Assembly: GCF_000018325.1 (NCBI RefSeq)
Contig: NC_009922.1
Span: 2,914,001 to 2,978,000 of the forward strand
Reading direction: 5' to 3'
DNA length: 64,000 bases
From: Alkaliphilus oremlandii OhILAs
GTDB taxonomy: Bacteria; Bacillota; Clostridia; Peptostreptococcales; Natronincolaceae
Position numbers and translations under genes: made by a program. This document shows, in pieces, positions 16,534 to 25,296 of the stretch; position 1 is the stretch's first letter, and the number at the start of each line of letters is the position of its first letter. The notes beneath the pieces were generated by a model. That model searched no databases. It was given only the letters and a program-made list of their open reading frames with translations, and was not told where the DNA came from.

Positions 16534-17220
16534 TTACGCTTCTAGCATTAATTTTTCCAGCTCCAAGGGTTCTATATACTGTCCATTCTTATATGCTCTC
16601 ATGTTGCCACCAGAAATTTCATCGATCAGAGCAATTTGTCCATCTGCACCGATCCTACCAAACTCAAATTTTATATCGTACAGCTCAATATCTTTTTTTT
16701 CTAGTTCTTCCTTTATAATCGTTCCTATTTTTTGAGTTAATGCTTTCAATATCTTATATTCTTCTTTAGATAGGATGCCCAGCATATCCAGCGCATCTTC
16801 TGAAATCGGAGGATCTTGACGAAGGTCATCCTTTAGCGTAACTTCTACGAAGGCATCTAGTTGCTGTCCTTCTTCAGCATACATACCATAACGGCGTAGA
16901 AAGCTTCCCACAGCTCTATAGCGACAGATCACCTCTAGCCCCTTACCAAAAGCAGTCGCTGGCTTTACAGTCATCGTAGCGTCTTCAATATTGGCATCGA
17001 TGTAATGGGTCGGTATGTCTCGAGCATTCAATATTTCAAAGAAGAACTTTGTTACCTTTAGTCCGGCTCTTCCAGCACCTTCTATGGTCAACCCAACAGT
17101 ATTTGCACCTGGATCGAACTTCCCATCTTCACCAGTCACATCATCTTTAAATTTAAGCAAGTAATTTCCATCCGCTAAAGCATATACATCCTTTGTTTTT
17201 CCTGTATAAATATGCTTCAT
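16534..17220 (-). CDS. purC: Phosphoribosylaminoimidazole-succinocarboxamide synthase
   Basis: PurC condenses CAIR with aspartate in an ATP-dependent step of purine synthesis. The 228 residues match the short bacterial form. Motifs include YTGKTKDVYAL at the start, the FDPGANTVGL region, the signature ICRYRAVGSFLRRYG and the C-terminal LIDEISGGNMRAYKNGQY segment in place of the common DEVSPDS-type. No other pur gene is adjacent, so it is a single-gene unit with its own promoter at 17270-17297 and terminator. Confidence 0.95.
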   Translation of the reverse strand: MKHIYTGKTKDVYALADGNYLLKFKDDVTGEDGKFDPGANTVGLTIEGAGRAGLKVTKFFFEILNARDIPTHYIDANIEDATMTVKPATAFGKGLEVICRYRAVGSFLRRYGMYAEEGQQLDAFVEVTLKDDLRQDPPISEDALDMLGILSKEEYKILKALTQKIGTIIKEELEKKDIELYDIKFEFGRIGADGQIALIDEISGGNMRAYKNGQYIEPLELEKLMLEA

Positions 17221-17269
17221 TTTCTCCTTCTCCTTTTTTATTCAGATTTTGTCGTCTTTTATACTATTT

Positions 17270-17297
17270 ATTATACATCTGTTTTTTTAAAATACAA
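17270..17297 (-). promoter_or_regulatory. Promoter of purC
   Basis: On the minus strand TTGTAT (17292-17297), 16 bases, TATAAT (17270-17275), about 50 bases before the ATG. No PurR box or purine riboswitch is recognisable. Confidence 0.55.
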
Positions 17298-17711
17298 ACA
17301 TTTATTTTAAAATTTAAAATAAAATTCGATATATTGTATATATTTTTAATATAATTTAATATTATATTCGCTTTGACCTTTTCAAGGAATTCTGATTTAA
17401 TAATTGCATATACTTTTCATGGAAAGCCTCTATCAACATCTGAAATTTAAAGCACTATTTATAATTTTCTGCATAATGCAGGTTTTAAGTCATGTTTTTA
17501 TCAATAGTGACGCAAGCCAGATGATACTGTATCTTTCAAATTGTTTTTGTTCACAGACTCAAATCACTATTCTAAACCATAGCAATTTTCATAGTTATAT
17601 TCCTCTTTCGACTATTTCATATTCTATTTAACCTTTAAAAAGTTAATGTTATAATAGCTAAGTATTCAGAAATTTTAGCATCATAAAACGGCGCAAGGAA
17701 AGGAGATCTGG
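17298..17711. other. Intergenic region upstream of brnQ, with its promoter
   Basis: No gene is visible in these 410 AT-rich bases. A promoter for brnQ is plausible with TTTAAC (17627-17632), a 17-base spacer and TATAAT (17650-17655). Around 17300-17330 there is a self-complementary A/T stretch (TTTTAAAATTTAAAATAAAA) of no evident function. No T-box or leucine-responsive leader was found. Confidence 0.45.
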
Positions 17712-19031
17712 ATGTTGAATAAAAAGAATAAAGATGTATTAATTATAGGATTCGCTTTATTTGCTATGTTCTTTGGAGCTGGCAATTTAATATTTCCTCC
17801 GGCTTTAGGGCAACTCACTGGCGATAAGACTTTGTTAGCAGTCATTGGGTTTCTAATAACTGGGGTTGGCTTACCTCTATGCGGTATTATTGCAGTAGCG
17901 AATTGTGGTGGAAATTTAGAGGTTTTAGGTTCTAATGTGAGTAAGAAATTCGGCGTATTCATCAGTGTTGTGGTAACCTTAGCCATTGGGCCATTCCTAG
18001 CGATTCCAAGAACTAGTGCTACAACTTTCGAAATGTCTGTGCTTCCTTTCTTTTCAGAAGCAAATAACCTTTCATTTTCTATAGTTTTTTCAATAGTTTA
18101 TTTTGCAATTGTTTTATTCTTTGTTTTAAGACCGAGCTCAGTCATCGATAATATTGGTAAAATACTAACACCCGTACTTTTTATAACATTATTGGTTATC
18201 ATTGTTAAAGGTATTGTAACACCCATCGGAGAATTGGGGATCAATCATATCGATAAGCCATTTGCAACTGGATTCCAAGAAGGATATCAGACAATGGATG
18301 CTTTAGCTGCAACGGTCCTAGGATCTATCGTAGTAGCTTCTATTCGAAGCAAGGGATACAGAGGTACCAAGGAAGTTTCTTCCTTAACAATAAAGTCAGG
18401 TCTTGTTGCAATCTTTGGATTGGCTATCATCTATGGTGGATTGGCCTTTTTAGGAGCAACTGCTACTACACTTCCAATGGATATCCCTAGAACCAAACTC
18501 ATTATGTTGATTACAGAAAGTATATTGGGGACTTCTGGTAAAATTTTACTAGCTTTATCTGTAGGTCTAGCCTGTTTAACAACCTCCATCGGTCTTGTTG
18601 CGGCCACTGGAGAGTATTTTAGTAAACTTACCAAGAATAAATTAAGCTATAGCTTCATCTGTGTAGTAACATCTGTAATCAGTATTGTAATTTCCAATAT
18701 AGGAGTAGATCAAATAACAAGCTTAGCTGTACCGCTTTTAGTGATTCTATATCCTGTTGTTATCGCTTTAGTATCAATGATCTTCTTGGATAAATATATC
18801 CCTCATAGAGCAGTGTATGCTATCGGTGTATATACAACTCTTCTAGTGAGTGTACTGGAGCTTATTGCTAAATACATGGGCAAAAATAGCTTTTTATACA
18901 GTATCTATACACTATTGCCACTAGCCTCTCAAGGATTTGCTTGGGTCGTACCAACTATAGTAACTACGGTAATTGCAGGGATTTTCATTAAGGTGTTTAA
19001 TATCAAAGACTCTACTTCTAAAGTCTATTAA
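17712..19031 (+). CDS. brnQ: Branched-chain amino acid:cation symporter
   Basis: This LIVCS-family permease (439 residues) imports leucine, isoleucine and valine with sodium or protons. About twelve hydrophobic segments are visible. The N-terminal family signature MFFGAGNLIFPPALG (about 20-34) and the conserved FLAIPRTSATTFEM stretch (about 97-110) identify it. AAGGAGAT six bases before the ATG fixes the start. It forms a single-gene unit ended by a strong bidirectional terminator. Confidence 0.94.
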   Translation: MLNKKNKDVLIIGFALFAMFFGAGNLIFPPALGQLTGDKTLLAVIGFLITGVGLPLCGIIAVANCGGNLEVLGSNVSKKFGVFISVVVTLAIGPFLAIPRTSATTFEMSVLPFFSEANNLSFSIVFSIVYFAIVLFFVLRPSSVIDNIGKILTPVLFITLLVIIVKGIVTPIGELGINHIDKPFATGFQEGYQTMDALAATVLGSIVVASIRSKGYRGTKEVSSLTIKSGLVAIFGLAIIYGGLAFLGATATTLPMDIPRTKLIMLITESILGTSGKILLALSVGLACLTTSIGLVAATGEYFSKLTKNKLSYSFICVVTSVISIVISNIGVDQITSLAVPLLVILYPVVIALVSMIFLDKYIPHRAVYAIGVYTTLLVSVLELIAKYMGKNSFLYSIYTLLPLASQGFAWVVPTIVTTVIAGIFIKVFNIKDSTSKVY

Positions 19032-19064
19032 CATCAACACCTTGTGTTGAATTATTAACATGAT

Positions 19065-19107
19065 AACTGCCTTCGTCCTAATTTTTTAAGACGAAGGCAG
19101 TTATTAT
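19065..19107. terminator. Bidirectional terminator between brnQ and the MutS2-like gene
   Basis: AACTGCCTTCGTC (19065-19077) and GACGAAGGCAGTT (19090-19102) form a perfect 13-bp stem with a T-rich loop and flanks. Confidence 0.85.
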
Positions 19108-19118
19108 TTTCTATGGAA

Positions 19119-21071
19119 TTACAATTCTATGGAAATGCCTTTCCCTTGTCCCTTATTGATCAGTTTATCTTTTTTTCGATGGTCTTTCGTCTTCAATACA
19201 ATATCAAAGTCGTAATCCTCTGGATAGAGTTCTTTCTTCTCAATATAAAGGGATAAGCGTTTTTGATTGATTTTAATCTTTTTTTGCATTACCATAACAC
19301 CGTACTCTCCTTTCCCGTTTTCACCCTCACATATAATGCCTGTTCGATTCATAAAGCTGATAAAAACACAATCGCCGATCTGAAATACTTCTTTTCTCTT
19401 GGCCTTTGAAGCCCCTCTATCCGCCACTACCTTTTTATGTTCTTTCTTCTCTGAATCCTTTTGCACGTTTAATTTTTCTTGAGTATTCACTGTATATTGA
19501 ACTGCATATTTCGAATAATCTTTTTTATCCTTATAGGTAACCTCATGGGCTCTTTCTATTAATCCTCCATCCATGCCTAGCCTTAAAGCAATTAGAAAGG
19601 CATTACTCTCTCCCGGCTTGCCTATATAAAGCTTGTAAAGGGGCTTTAGGGTATTAATATCAAAAGCCATGGAACCGTTGATGAACCCTTCATGGTTTTG
19701 CGCAAACTCTTTAATCTCGCTATAATGGGTTGTGGCACATATGGTGGATTCTTTATGATATAGCGCTTCTAATACTGCAACAGCAATGCCCATACCTTCT
19801 CCCGGGTCTGTACCTGCTCCTAATTCATCTAATATCACCAAGGTTTTTGAATCTGCATCCTCTAAAATATGGATGATGTTTTTAATATGAGAAGAAAATG
19901 TACTCAAACTTTGCTGTATACTTTGCCCATCGCCAATATCCACCAATACCTTATTAAATATAGCAATTTCGCTGCCTTCTTCTACTGGAACGTGGAGCCC
20001 CGTCTGAGCCATCATGGTTAATAAACCTACTGTTTTCAATGTTACCGTTTTACCGCCTGTGTTGGGTCCCGTTATAATTAGACCTTTATAGTTTTTACCG
20101 ATTTCAAAATTCAAGGGTACTGCATCCTTTCCGATGAACGGGTGCTTGGCGCCTTTTAAATGGATGTAATTCTCATTGTTAAAGCTGACACTTCTCCCAT
20201 CCATGGACTTACTATACCTTCCTTTGGCAAATATAAAATCGTAGTTGCTCATAACCTCTATGTTCACGTTAATTTCCTTTTCTCGTTCACATACAAGCGC
20301 TGTTAAAGCAGATAATATACGGTAGACTTCTTTTTCTTCTTCAAAAATGTGATTCTCCAACTTGTCCTGCATCTTTTTTACATCTGCTGGCTCTATAAAA
20401 ACAGTGGATCCACTTTGAGATCGATCGTGAATGCTTCCTTCAACTTGCTTCCTATGTTCACTTTTTATAGGAATTACATATCGACTGTTCTTTTGGCTAA
20501 TTAACGAATCCTGAATATATGATTTATATCGATCATCTTTCAGAAAATTCTCTAATTTGGCTTTTATTTTACCTTCTAAAATAGCAATATCCTTCCTTAT
20601 CTTAAAAAGTTTTGAGCTCGCTCTATCGGCTACGCTACCTCGAACGATGGCTTTTTCGATCTCCTCTCTTACATCATCTAGCTCGTAGCTGGACAGTGCA
20701 TAAAGGCTAATTGTAGGTGCAACATAATTTTTATCTCTCATAAAATTCTTTAACCGTTTGATCTCTTTCAGCAATCCTGCTACCATCTCCAAATCAGCTG
20801 GTGAAAGAATAATGCTTTTGCTGAATTTATCCCTTACATTATCTACACCAGCTAGGCTATTAATTGGAATACTAGAGCTTATATTAACAATACTCCTAGC
20901 CTCTGTTGTCTCTTTCATAGCAATTTCAATGCTAGATTTCTCAAGCAAGGGCTCCAGCTTTTCTATTCTTTCTTTGGCCATATTCGATAGTGCATATCCC
21001 TTTAATGCTTCCTTTATTTTGTCATATTCTAACAATTCAATAGTTTTATGGTTCAATTTTAATTCCTCCAT
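19119..21071 (-). CDS. MutS2-like ATPase without Smr nuclease domain
   Basis: This 650-residue MutS-family protein has the MutS2 order: helical lever/clamp region (about 1-300) and ATPase domain with Walker A TGPNTGGKT (334-342), LVILDELGAGTDPGEG and ICATTHYSEIKEFA. Typical MutS2 is about 785 residues and ends with a Smr endonuclease domain; here the chain ends after a short KOW-like segment (IGDCVFISFMNRTGIICEG) and an ELYPEDYDF motif. It may therefore act on recombination intermediates or stalled ribosomes without cutting. A single-gene unit with GGAGGAATT upstream of the start. Confidence 0.88.
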   Translation of the reverse strand: MEELKLNHKTIELLEYDKIKEALKGYALSNMAKERIEKLEPLLEKSSIEIAMKETTEARSIVNISSSIPINSLAGVDNVRDKFSKSIILSPADLEMVAGLLKEIKRLKNFMRDKNYVAPTISLYALSSYELDDVREEIEKAIVRGSVADRASSKLFKIRKDIAILEGKIKAKLENFLKDDRYKSYIQDSLISQKNSRYVIPIKSEHRKQVEGSIHDRSQSGSTVFIEPADVKKMQDKLENHIFEEEKEVYRILSALTALVCEREKEINVNIEVMSNYDFIFAKGRYSKSMDGRSVSFNNENYIHLKGAKHPFIGKDAVPLNFEIGKNYKGLIITGPNTGGKTVTLKTVGLLTMMAQTGLHVPVEEGSEIAIFNKVLVDIGDGQSIQQSLSTFSSHIKNIIHILEDADSKTLVILDELGAGTDPGEGMGIAVAVLEALYHKESTICATTHYSEIKEFAQNHEGFINGSMAFDINTLKPLYKLYIGKPGESNAFLIALRLGMDGGLIERAHEVTYKDKKDYSKYAVQYTVNTQEKLNVQKDSEKKEHKKVVADRGASKAKRKEVFQIGDCVFISFMNRTGIICEGENGKGEYGVMVMQKKIKINQKRLSLYIEKKELYPEDYDFDIVLKTKDHRKKDKLINKGQGKGISIEL

Positions 21072-21193
21072 TTTTATAAAAATTTAGAGGATTTTTAGGG
21101 CTGAACAAAGTAAATTATGGAGATTTTCTTACCTACTCAGGGGATTTTCTATTTCTCAATCCCTTATTGTTTCATAGGAGACTTCTTATACAA

Positions 21194-21231
21194 TAAAAAA
21201 AGCCATAGGTAAACAGAGCGCACCTATAGCT
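21194..21231 (-). terminator. Terminator of the candidate RNA
   Basis: On the minus strand AGCTATAGGT pairs with ACCTATGGCT (one mismatch) around an 11-base loop, followed by seven T. Confidence 0.75.
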
Positions 21232-21528
21232 TAGATTTTCCTATCTCAACTGTACAGTAAAAATAATCGATGAAGTCGGTATGTGGAACACTTATCGATA
21301 ATTTTGTACAGTAAAAAGGCATAAAAATACTGTGCGAAAGCACAGTAGAATCACCTTAAAATTGTTATAAGGAGGCTATGGACCGTGTTTTTACTAAGTT
21401 TGAGCCCTAAAAAATCCACAACAAATAAACCTAAATTATAGGTCCATTTAAAATTCTTTAAGACATCGTATTCAATTACTTAGTTAAAAACAACCTCGGA
21501 CATCAACATACTCCCTTTCTTTTAATCT
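21194..21528 (-). ncRNA. Candidate structured non-coding RNA of about 335 nt
   Basis: No credible protein gene lies in this 550-base gap. Its minus strand has a promoter (21535-21562) and a terminator (21194-21231), giving a unit of about 335 nt. Inside it ACTAAGT/ACTTAGT and ATGGACC/GGTCCAT are complementary in interleaved order, as in a pseudoknot. An 8-bp hairpin TACTGTGC/GCACAGTA and a long hairpin closed by CTGTACA/TGTACAG with ATCGAT/ATCGAT and AAGT/ACTT above it follow. It lacks the tmRNA, RNase P, SRP and 6S signatures I know. On the plus strand the 8-bp hairpin has a GAAA tetraloop, so strand assignment is not secure. Confidence 0.45.
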
Positions 21529-21534
21529 ATATTT

Positions 21535-21562
21535 ATTATATTATGATTTAAATATTTTGCAA
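21535..21562 (-). promoter_or_regulatory. Promoter of the candidate RNA
   Basis: On the minus strand TTGCAA (21557-21562), 16 bases, TATAAT (21535-21540). The spacer has CAAAATATTTAAAT, the same string as in the two GntR-linked promoters at 7.8 and 8.6 kb. Confidence 0.5.
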
Positions 21563-21569
21563 TAGTATT

Positions 21570-21610
21570 TTAAAAAGATCTAGGGATGATTGAATATCTC
21601 CCTAGATCTT
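21570..21610 (-). terminator. Terminator of the two-component operon
   Basis: AAGATCTAGGG (21575-21585) and CCCTAGATCTT (21600-21610) form a perfect 11-bp stem, followed on the minus strand by TTTTAAAA. It lies 14 bases after the kinase stop. Confidence 0.8.
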
Positions 21611-21623
21611 CTAGAAAAGATTG

Positions 21624-23951
21624 CTATGCCTTAGGAAACACAACAATGAGCTTAAACAAATCGCCATCAATAATAATTTCTAGGGTTCCCCCCTGAAGTT
21701 CTATAAAGCTTTTTGCTATGGAAAGTCCCAATCCAGAGCCCTCCGTATTTCTAGATTCGTCCCCTCTTGTAAATCGCTCTGTAATTTCATTGGCATCAAA
21801 GTTCATTTCATATGCAGATATATTTTTAAAGGTAAAGCTCACTTCATGGATACTTTCTGTAATATCGATATACACCCTAGAGTTTTCCATGGCATACTTT
21901 AAGATATTTGTCATGATATTTTCAAATACCCTGTAGGTTCTTCTACCATCCAAGTTACATATCACCTTATTGTCAGGTGTACTTATTTTAAATTGTAAGG
22001 AGCTGCCATTTATTTTTTCTTCCAGCTCTCCCAAGGTTTGTCTAAAAAGAGCAACTACGTCTACTTTTTCTAAATGCAATTCAATATTACCGCTGGTGGC
22101 TTTGCTCGCCTCAAATAAATCCTCTATTAAAATCTTTAACCGTTGAGATTTTTTATCCAATATACCGATATATTCTCTCTGTGTATCTCGATCGATCTCT
22201 TCGTTTTTCAGTAAATCCACATAGGTAATGATGGATGTTAATGGTGTTTTAAGATCATGGGACACATTAGAAATCAACTCTGCCTTCATCCTTTGACTTT
22301 TTATTTCTTTATCTACCGCTAGACTGAAACCAATGTTAATATTATTCAAGTTTTTAGCCAAAGGTGTTAATATCCCCATGTCTTCGTTGAGGTTAATATT
22401 AAAATTCCCTGCTGAAACCTGTTCACTGGCAATGTTCAGTTCCTTTGCCTTCTCCAATAGATCTGTGATATATCTCAGTACCAGAACGCTGTAGATGGCT
22501 GCTAGGACAAATCCGAAGAAACCACCGGAGCCTAGAATAACGATGACTAGAAAGTTCATGATTCCTATACCAATTAATTTTCTTTGATTATCTTCTTTTA
22601 AATCAATAGCCATAAGGGTGTTTACCATATTTTTTGTCCTTAATATCATCCTTCTAAGAATATTTCTTGCTTTCCTCACACAGTATAAGCATATTTTTCC
22701 GAAGAAGCTGTTATCTATTAGACCTTCTTTAAGCCCCTTATGATAGATATATTTTAAATATACCGTACTTAAATAGATCAGAAAATACAGCAAAAAGGTT
22801 AAAGGTATACCAATCATATAAAATAGGCCATCAGCATCGTATATCAGCGCAGCCAATCGACTGCCATAGCCATAGTATCTATAGTTGGAGACCATTTCAA
22901 ATACCCCAGCAATTAAAAGCATGAGAAGTCCCCACACGACAAATTTTAGCTCTAAGAACATCTTGTTGAATAATCGGATGATACTCGCTTTGTTTTGTGA
23001 TTCATAGGGAACTGCAAAGGCTGTAATCATTAGAATTAAAACACTGATTGCGCCTATGATTAAGATGACCATAGCATAGTTTGAAATTGCATATGAATCC
23101 TTCATTCCATAGGTGAATATATCATCATATTCTACAAAGTCAGAAGGAATGATATATTCCACCTCTAAACCCTGATAGTCCTTTAAGTCCTCTAAATTGG
23201 AGTAGACCAATCGCTCTGCAAAAACATCCCTATTGATATTAAAGTTTTCTAACTTGCTTTTCTTCCCAAAACCGCTTTCAATAGAGGGTACCCCATTTTG
23301 ATCGAATGTTATTTTTAAATAAAGAAGGCTATTTTCTTTATTTTTCTGTAGTTTAAGCTCTGAAATATCGGACAGATTGGTTAAAATCTTATTTCGGTTT
23401 ACTACAGCCTCTATGCTTTCTTCCCTTTTCTCTTCTTTTACTCCTTCGTCTCGTACTCCGATTCCTTCCTCTCCAAGCTCTCCATTGCCGATTTCGATTG
23501 CTTGCTCCTCTTTATAAGAAGTTACTTCTTGATATGGAATGAAATCATTTCTAGATCGTTCTCTAAAGGCTTGATCCAGAGTTTTAATCACAGTGTTTTC
23601 ATCCTTTGTTTCTCCTGCATAAGACATCTTATACTGCACGCTTTTGATGTTCACATAGCTGTCATCATAGCCATCATTGGTACCGTTCATAGATTGCTGC
23701 AGTTTTCGTGTTAAGCCTGTTAAATGCTGGTACAGAAATCGGTCGCTCTCTAGGTACTCATACGCATGGCTTTCTGTTGTGCCAAAATAAGCATTTCTTA
23801 TGGGTATATAACTCACTACAGAAACTACAGCAAAGATTAGCGTAAACAGTGCAGTTGCAAAAGAAGAACTCAATAGGCTCTTCTTCTTCTTTTCAAATCT
23901 ATTTTCATCATTGGGATCTTTATCGTTTTGGTTGTTCAAATTTATATCCAA
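21624..23951 (-). CDS. Membrane sensor histidine kinase
   Basis: This 775-residue sensor has a TM segment at about 27-50, a large extracytoplasmic region (about 50-290) rich in Glu/Lys, four or more further TM segments (about 290-510), a HAMP-like linker, HisKA with phosphoacceptor His565 (SNVSHDLKTPLTS) and a HATPase domain ending in GLGLSIAKSF. The extracytoplasmic part is not recognised. The frame begins with TTG (23951) and overlaps the response regulator gene by 32 bases, implying coupled translation. It resembles the large clostridial kinases of this type; the signal is unknown and no target gene is adjacent. Confidence 0.9.
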   Translation of the reverse strand: MDINLNNQNDKDPNDENRFEKKKKSLLSSSFATALFTLIFAVVSVVSYIPIRNAYFGTTESHAYEYLESDRFLYQHLTGLTRKLQQSMNGTNDGYDDSYVNIKSVQYKMSYAGETKDENTVIKTLDQAFRERSRNDFIPYQEVTSYKEEQAIEIGNGELGEEGIGVRDEGVKEEKREESIEAVVNRNKILTNLSDISELKLQKNKENSLLYLKITFDQNGVPSIESGFGKKSKLENFNINRDVFAERLVYSNLEDLKDYQGLEVEYIIPSDFVEYDDIFTYGMKDSYAISNYAMVILIIGAISVLILMITAFAVPYESQNKASIIRLFNKMFLELKFVVWGLLMLLIAGVFEMVSNYRYYGYGSRLAALIYDADGLFYMIGIPLTFLLYFLIYLSTVYLKYIYHKGLKEGLIDNSFFGKICLYCVRKARNILRRMILRTKNMVNTLMAIDLKEDNQRKLIGIGIMNFLVIVILGSGGFFGFVLAAIYSVLVLRYITDLLEKAKELNIASEQVSAGNFNINLNEDMGILTPLAKNLNNINIGFSLAVDKEIKSQRMKAELISNVSHDLKTPLTSIITYVDLLKNEEIDRDTQREYIGILDKKSQRLKILIEDLFEASKATSGNIELHLEKVDVVALFRQTLGELEEKINGSSLQFKISTPDNKVICNLDGRRTYRVFENIMTNILKYAMENSRVYIDITESIHEVSFTFKNISAYEMNFDANEITERFTRGDESRNTEGSGLGLSIAKSFIELQGGTLEIIIDGDLFKLIVVFPKA

Positions 23952-24618
23952 CGCCCCACACCACCTTTAAATATCTCGGTTCTCCCGGATTAATTTCTAT
24001 TTTTTCTCTGATTCTTCTAATATGAACCGTTACCGTATCTGGATTATATGCCGGCTCCTTCCATACCTTCTCGTAGATTTCCTCTATGGAAAATACTCGA
24101 TTGGGATTGCTCATAAGCAAATAAAGGATTCTATATTCCAAAGGCGTAATTTTAATAGATTTACCATCTACGATTAACTCTTTGCTATCGTCCTTCAGTT
24201 CGATTCCACCAATCTTTATCATATTTTCCTTTACAGGAGTATTGTTATTGGCATAATTCGTGTATCTTCTAAGGTTCGAATTTACCCTTGCTAAAAGCTC
24301 CATGGGATTAAAGGGCTTCGTAATATAGTCGTCTGCACCTATATTCAGCCCTAAAATTTTGTCCATGTCCTCTGACTTTGCAGACAGAAAAATAATCGGC
24401 ACGGAGCTGGTTTCTCGTATTTTTATTGTGGTCTTGGTACCATCCAGTCTCGGCATCATAATGTCGATCAAGACTAGATGGATTTCTTCTTCTCTAAAGA
24501 CCTCCAAAGCTTCTATTCCGTTATAAGCTTTAAAAACATTGTAATTTTGATTTTTTAAATAAACCTCAATTGCATCGGTTATTTCTTTCTCGTCATCCAC
24601 AACAAGTATATTGTACAT
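23920..24618 (-). CDS. OmpR/PhoB-family response regulator
   Basis: The receiver domain (about 1-120) has acidic Asp8/Asp9, phosphoacceptor Asp52 (LIDIMMPRLDG) and the conserved Thr/Lys positions (IFLSAKS, ITKPF). The C-terminal winged helix (about 135-230) has LTPLEYRILYLLMSNPNRVFS-type features with VTVHIRRIREKI. I prefer the ATG at 24618 to the in-frame GTG at 24624, because AGGGGTGAA is then correctly spaced. It is cotranscribed with the kinase; no target operator could be identified. Confidence 0.93.
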   Translation of the reverse strand: MYNILVVDDEKEITDAIEVYLKNQNYNVFKAYNGIEALEVFREEEIHLVLIDIMMPRLDGTKTTIKIRETSSVPIIFLSAKSEDMDKILGLNIGADDYITKPFNPMELLARVNSNLRRYTNYANNNTPVKENMIKIGGIELKDDSKELIVDGKSIKITPLEYRILYLLMSNPNRVFSIEEIYEKVWKEPAYNPDTVTVHIRRIREKIEINPGEPRYLKVVWGVGYKFEQPKR

Positions 24619-24903
24619 ATGCACTTCACCCCTAGTTCTGAGATATCTCTTGTAATTATAGTATCATACACTTTTTAAATTTCTACTAGTATAATCCTTA
24701 CAAATTTCTTACAAAGGTTATTTCCATAGGACCTCTCTTAAACAAGATTCTCTCAATTATCGCCGTATGCTCTGTTGGTATCCTTTACATGCTCCTATTC
24801 TTTATCTTTTTAAAAATAACCTGTACCTTTTCAATTGGAATACTCTCAAAGACTTTTACACAAAAATTGTAAAATCTACAAAAATTTATTTTTTAAAAAG
24901 GTA

Positions 24904-24932
24904 TTGACATATCTAATGAAAAACCTTAATAT
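24904..24932 (+). promoter_or_regulatory. Promoter of the first T-box operon
   Basis: TTGACA (24904-24909), 17 bases, TAATAT (24927-24932). The second T-box unit has an identical arrangement at 28211-28239. Confidence 0.75.
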
Positions 24933-24954
24933 AATCTCTAATATCTTAAATAAA

Positions 24955-25229
24955 GGCGTTGACGGAGAGAAACTTATTGAGGGTTATTTACAGAGAGTTG
25001 GGAATGGTGAGAACCAACAATAAACAGATAAGAGATATACACTCCTGAGCTGATTTGCTGAACGTGAATTCAAGTAGGTAAATCCGAAGGCCCATCGTTA
25101 TCGGGGCTAGGACTGTTAGGTCTGATTGAGTGATGACTTTGTCATAATTAGGGTGGTACCGCGCGGATTATATCCTTCGTCCCTATAAATTCAGCAATTG
25201 CTGTGTTTATAGATACGAGGGATTTTTTT
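24955..25229 (+). ncRNA. T-box riboswitch, specifier TAC (predicted tyrosine)
   Basis: The leader has the T-box sequence AGGGTGGTACCGCG (25150-25163; UGGU bulge at 25154-25157) and a terminator (25174-25229) with CCTTCGT..CTATAAA arms and a T-run. Stem I is closed by CGTT/AACG and GGAG/CTCC. The codon in the specifier position, followed by the usual A, is TAC at 25038-25040. The U in the bulge suits A73 of tRNA-Tyr. It should allow expression of the binding protein and transporter when tRNA-Tyr is uncharged. Confidence 0.9.
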
Positions 25230-25296
25230 ATTACCATTCTTTCATACCATTCAATCTTCCTACAAATTCATTTTAGAAAATCGAGGAGGATGTACA

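Noticed and set aside
17404..17631. 75-codon open frame upstream of brnQ
   Set aside because: Composition is like translated AT-rich spacer, there is no ribosome site, and it overlaps the likely brnQ promoter.
21194..21528. Candidate RNA as tmRNA, RNase P, SRP or an M-box riboswitch
   Set aside because: The tag-peptide region, the GAGGAAAGTCC-type and GGTGAGGCTCC-type signatures were looked for on both strands and are absent.
24835..25023. 62-codon open frame before the first T-box binding protein
   Set aside because: It runs through the promoter and into T-box stem I; the RNA explains the sequence.
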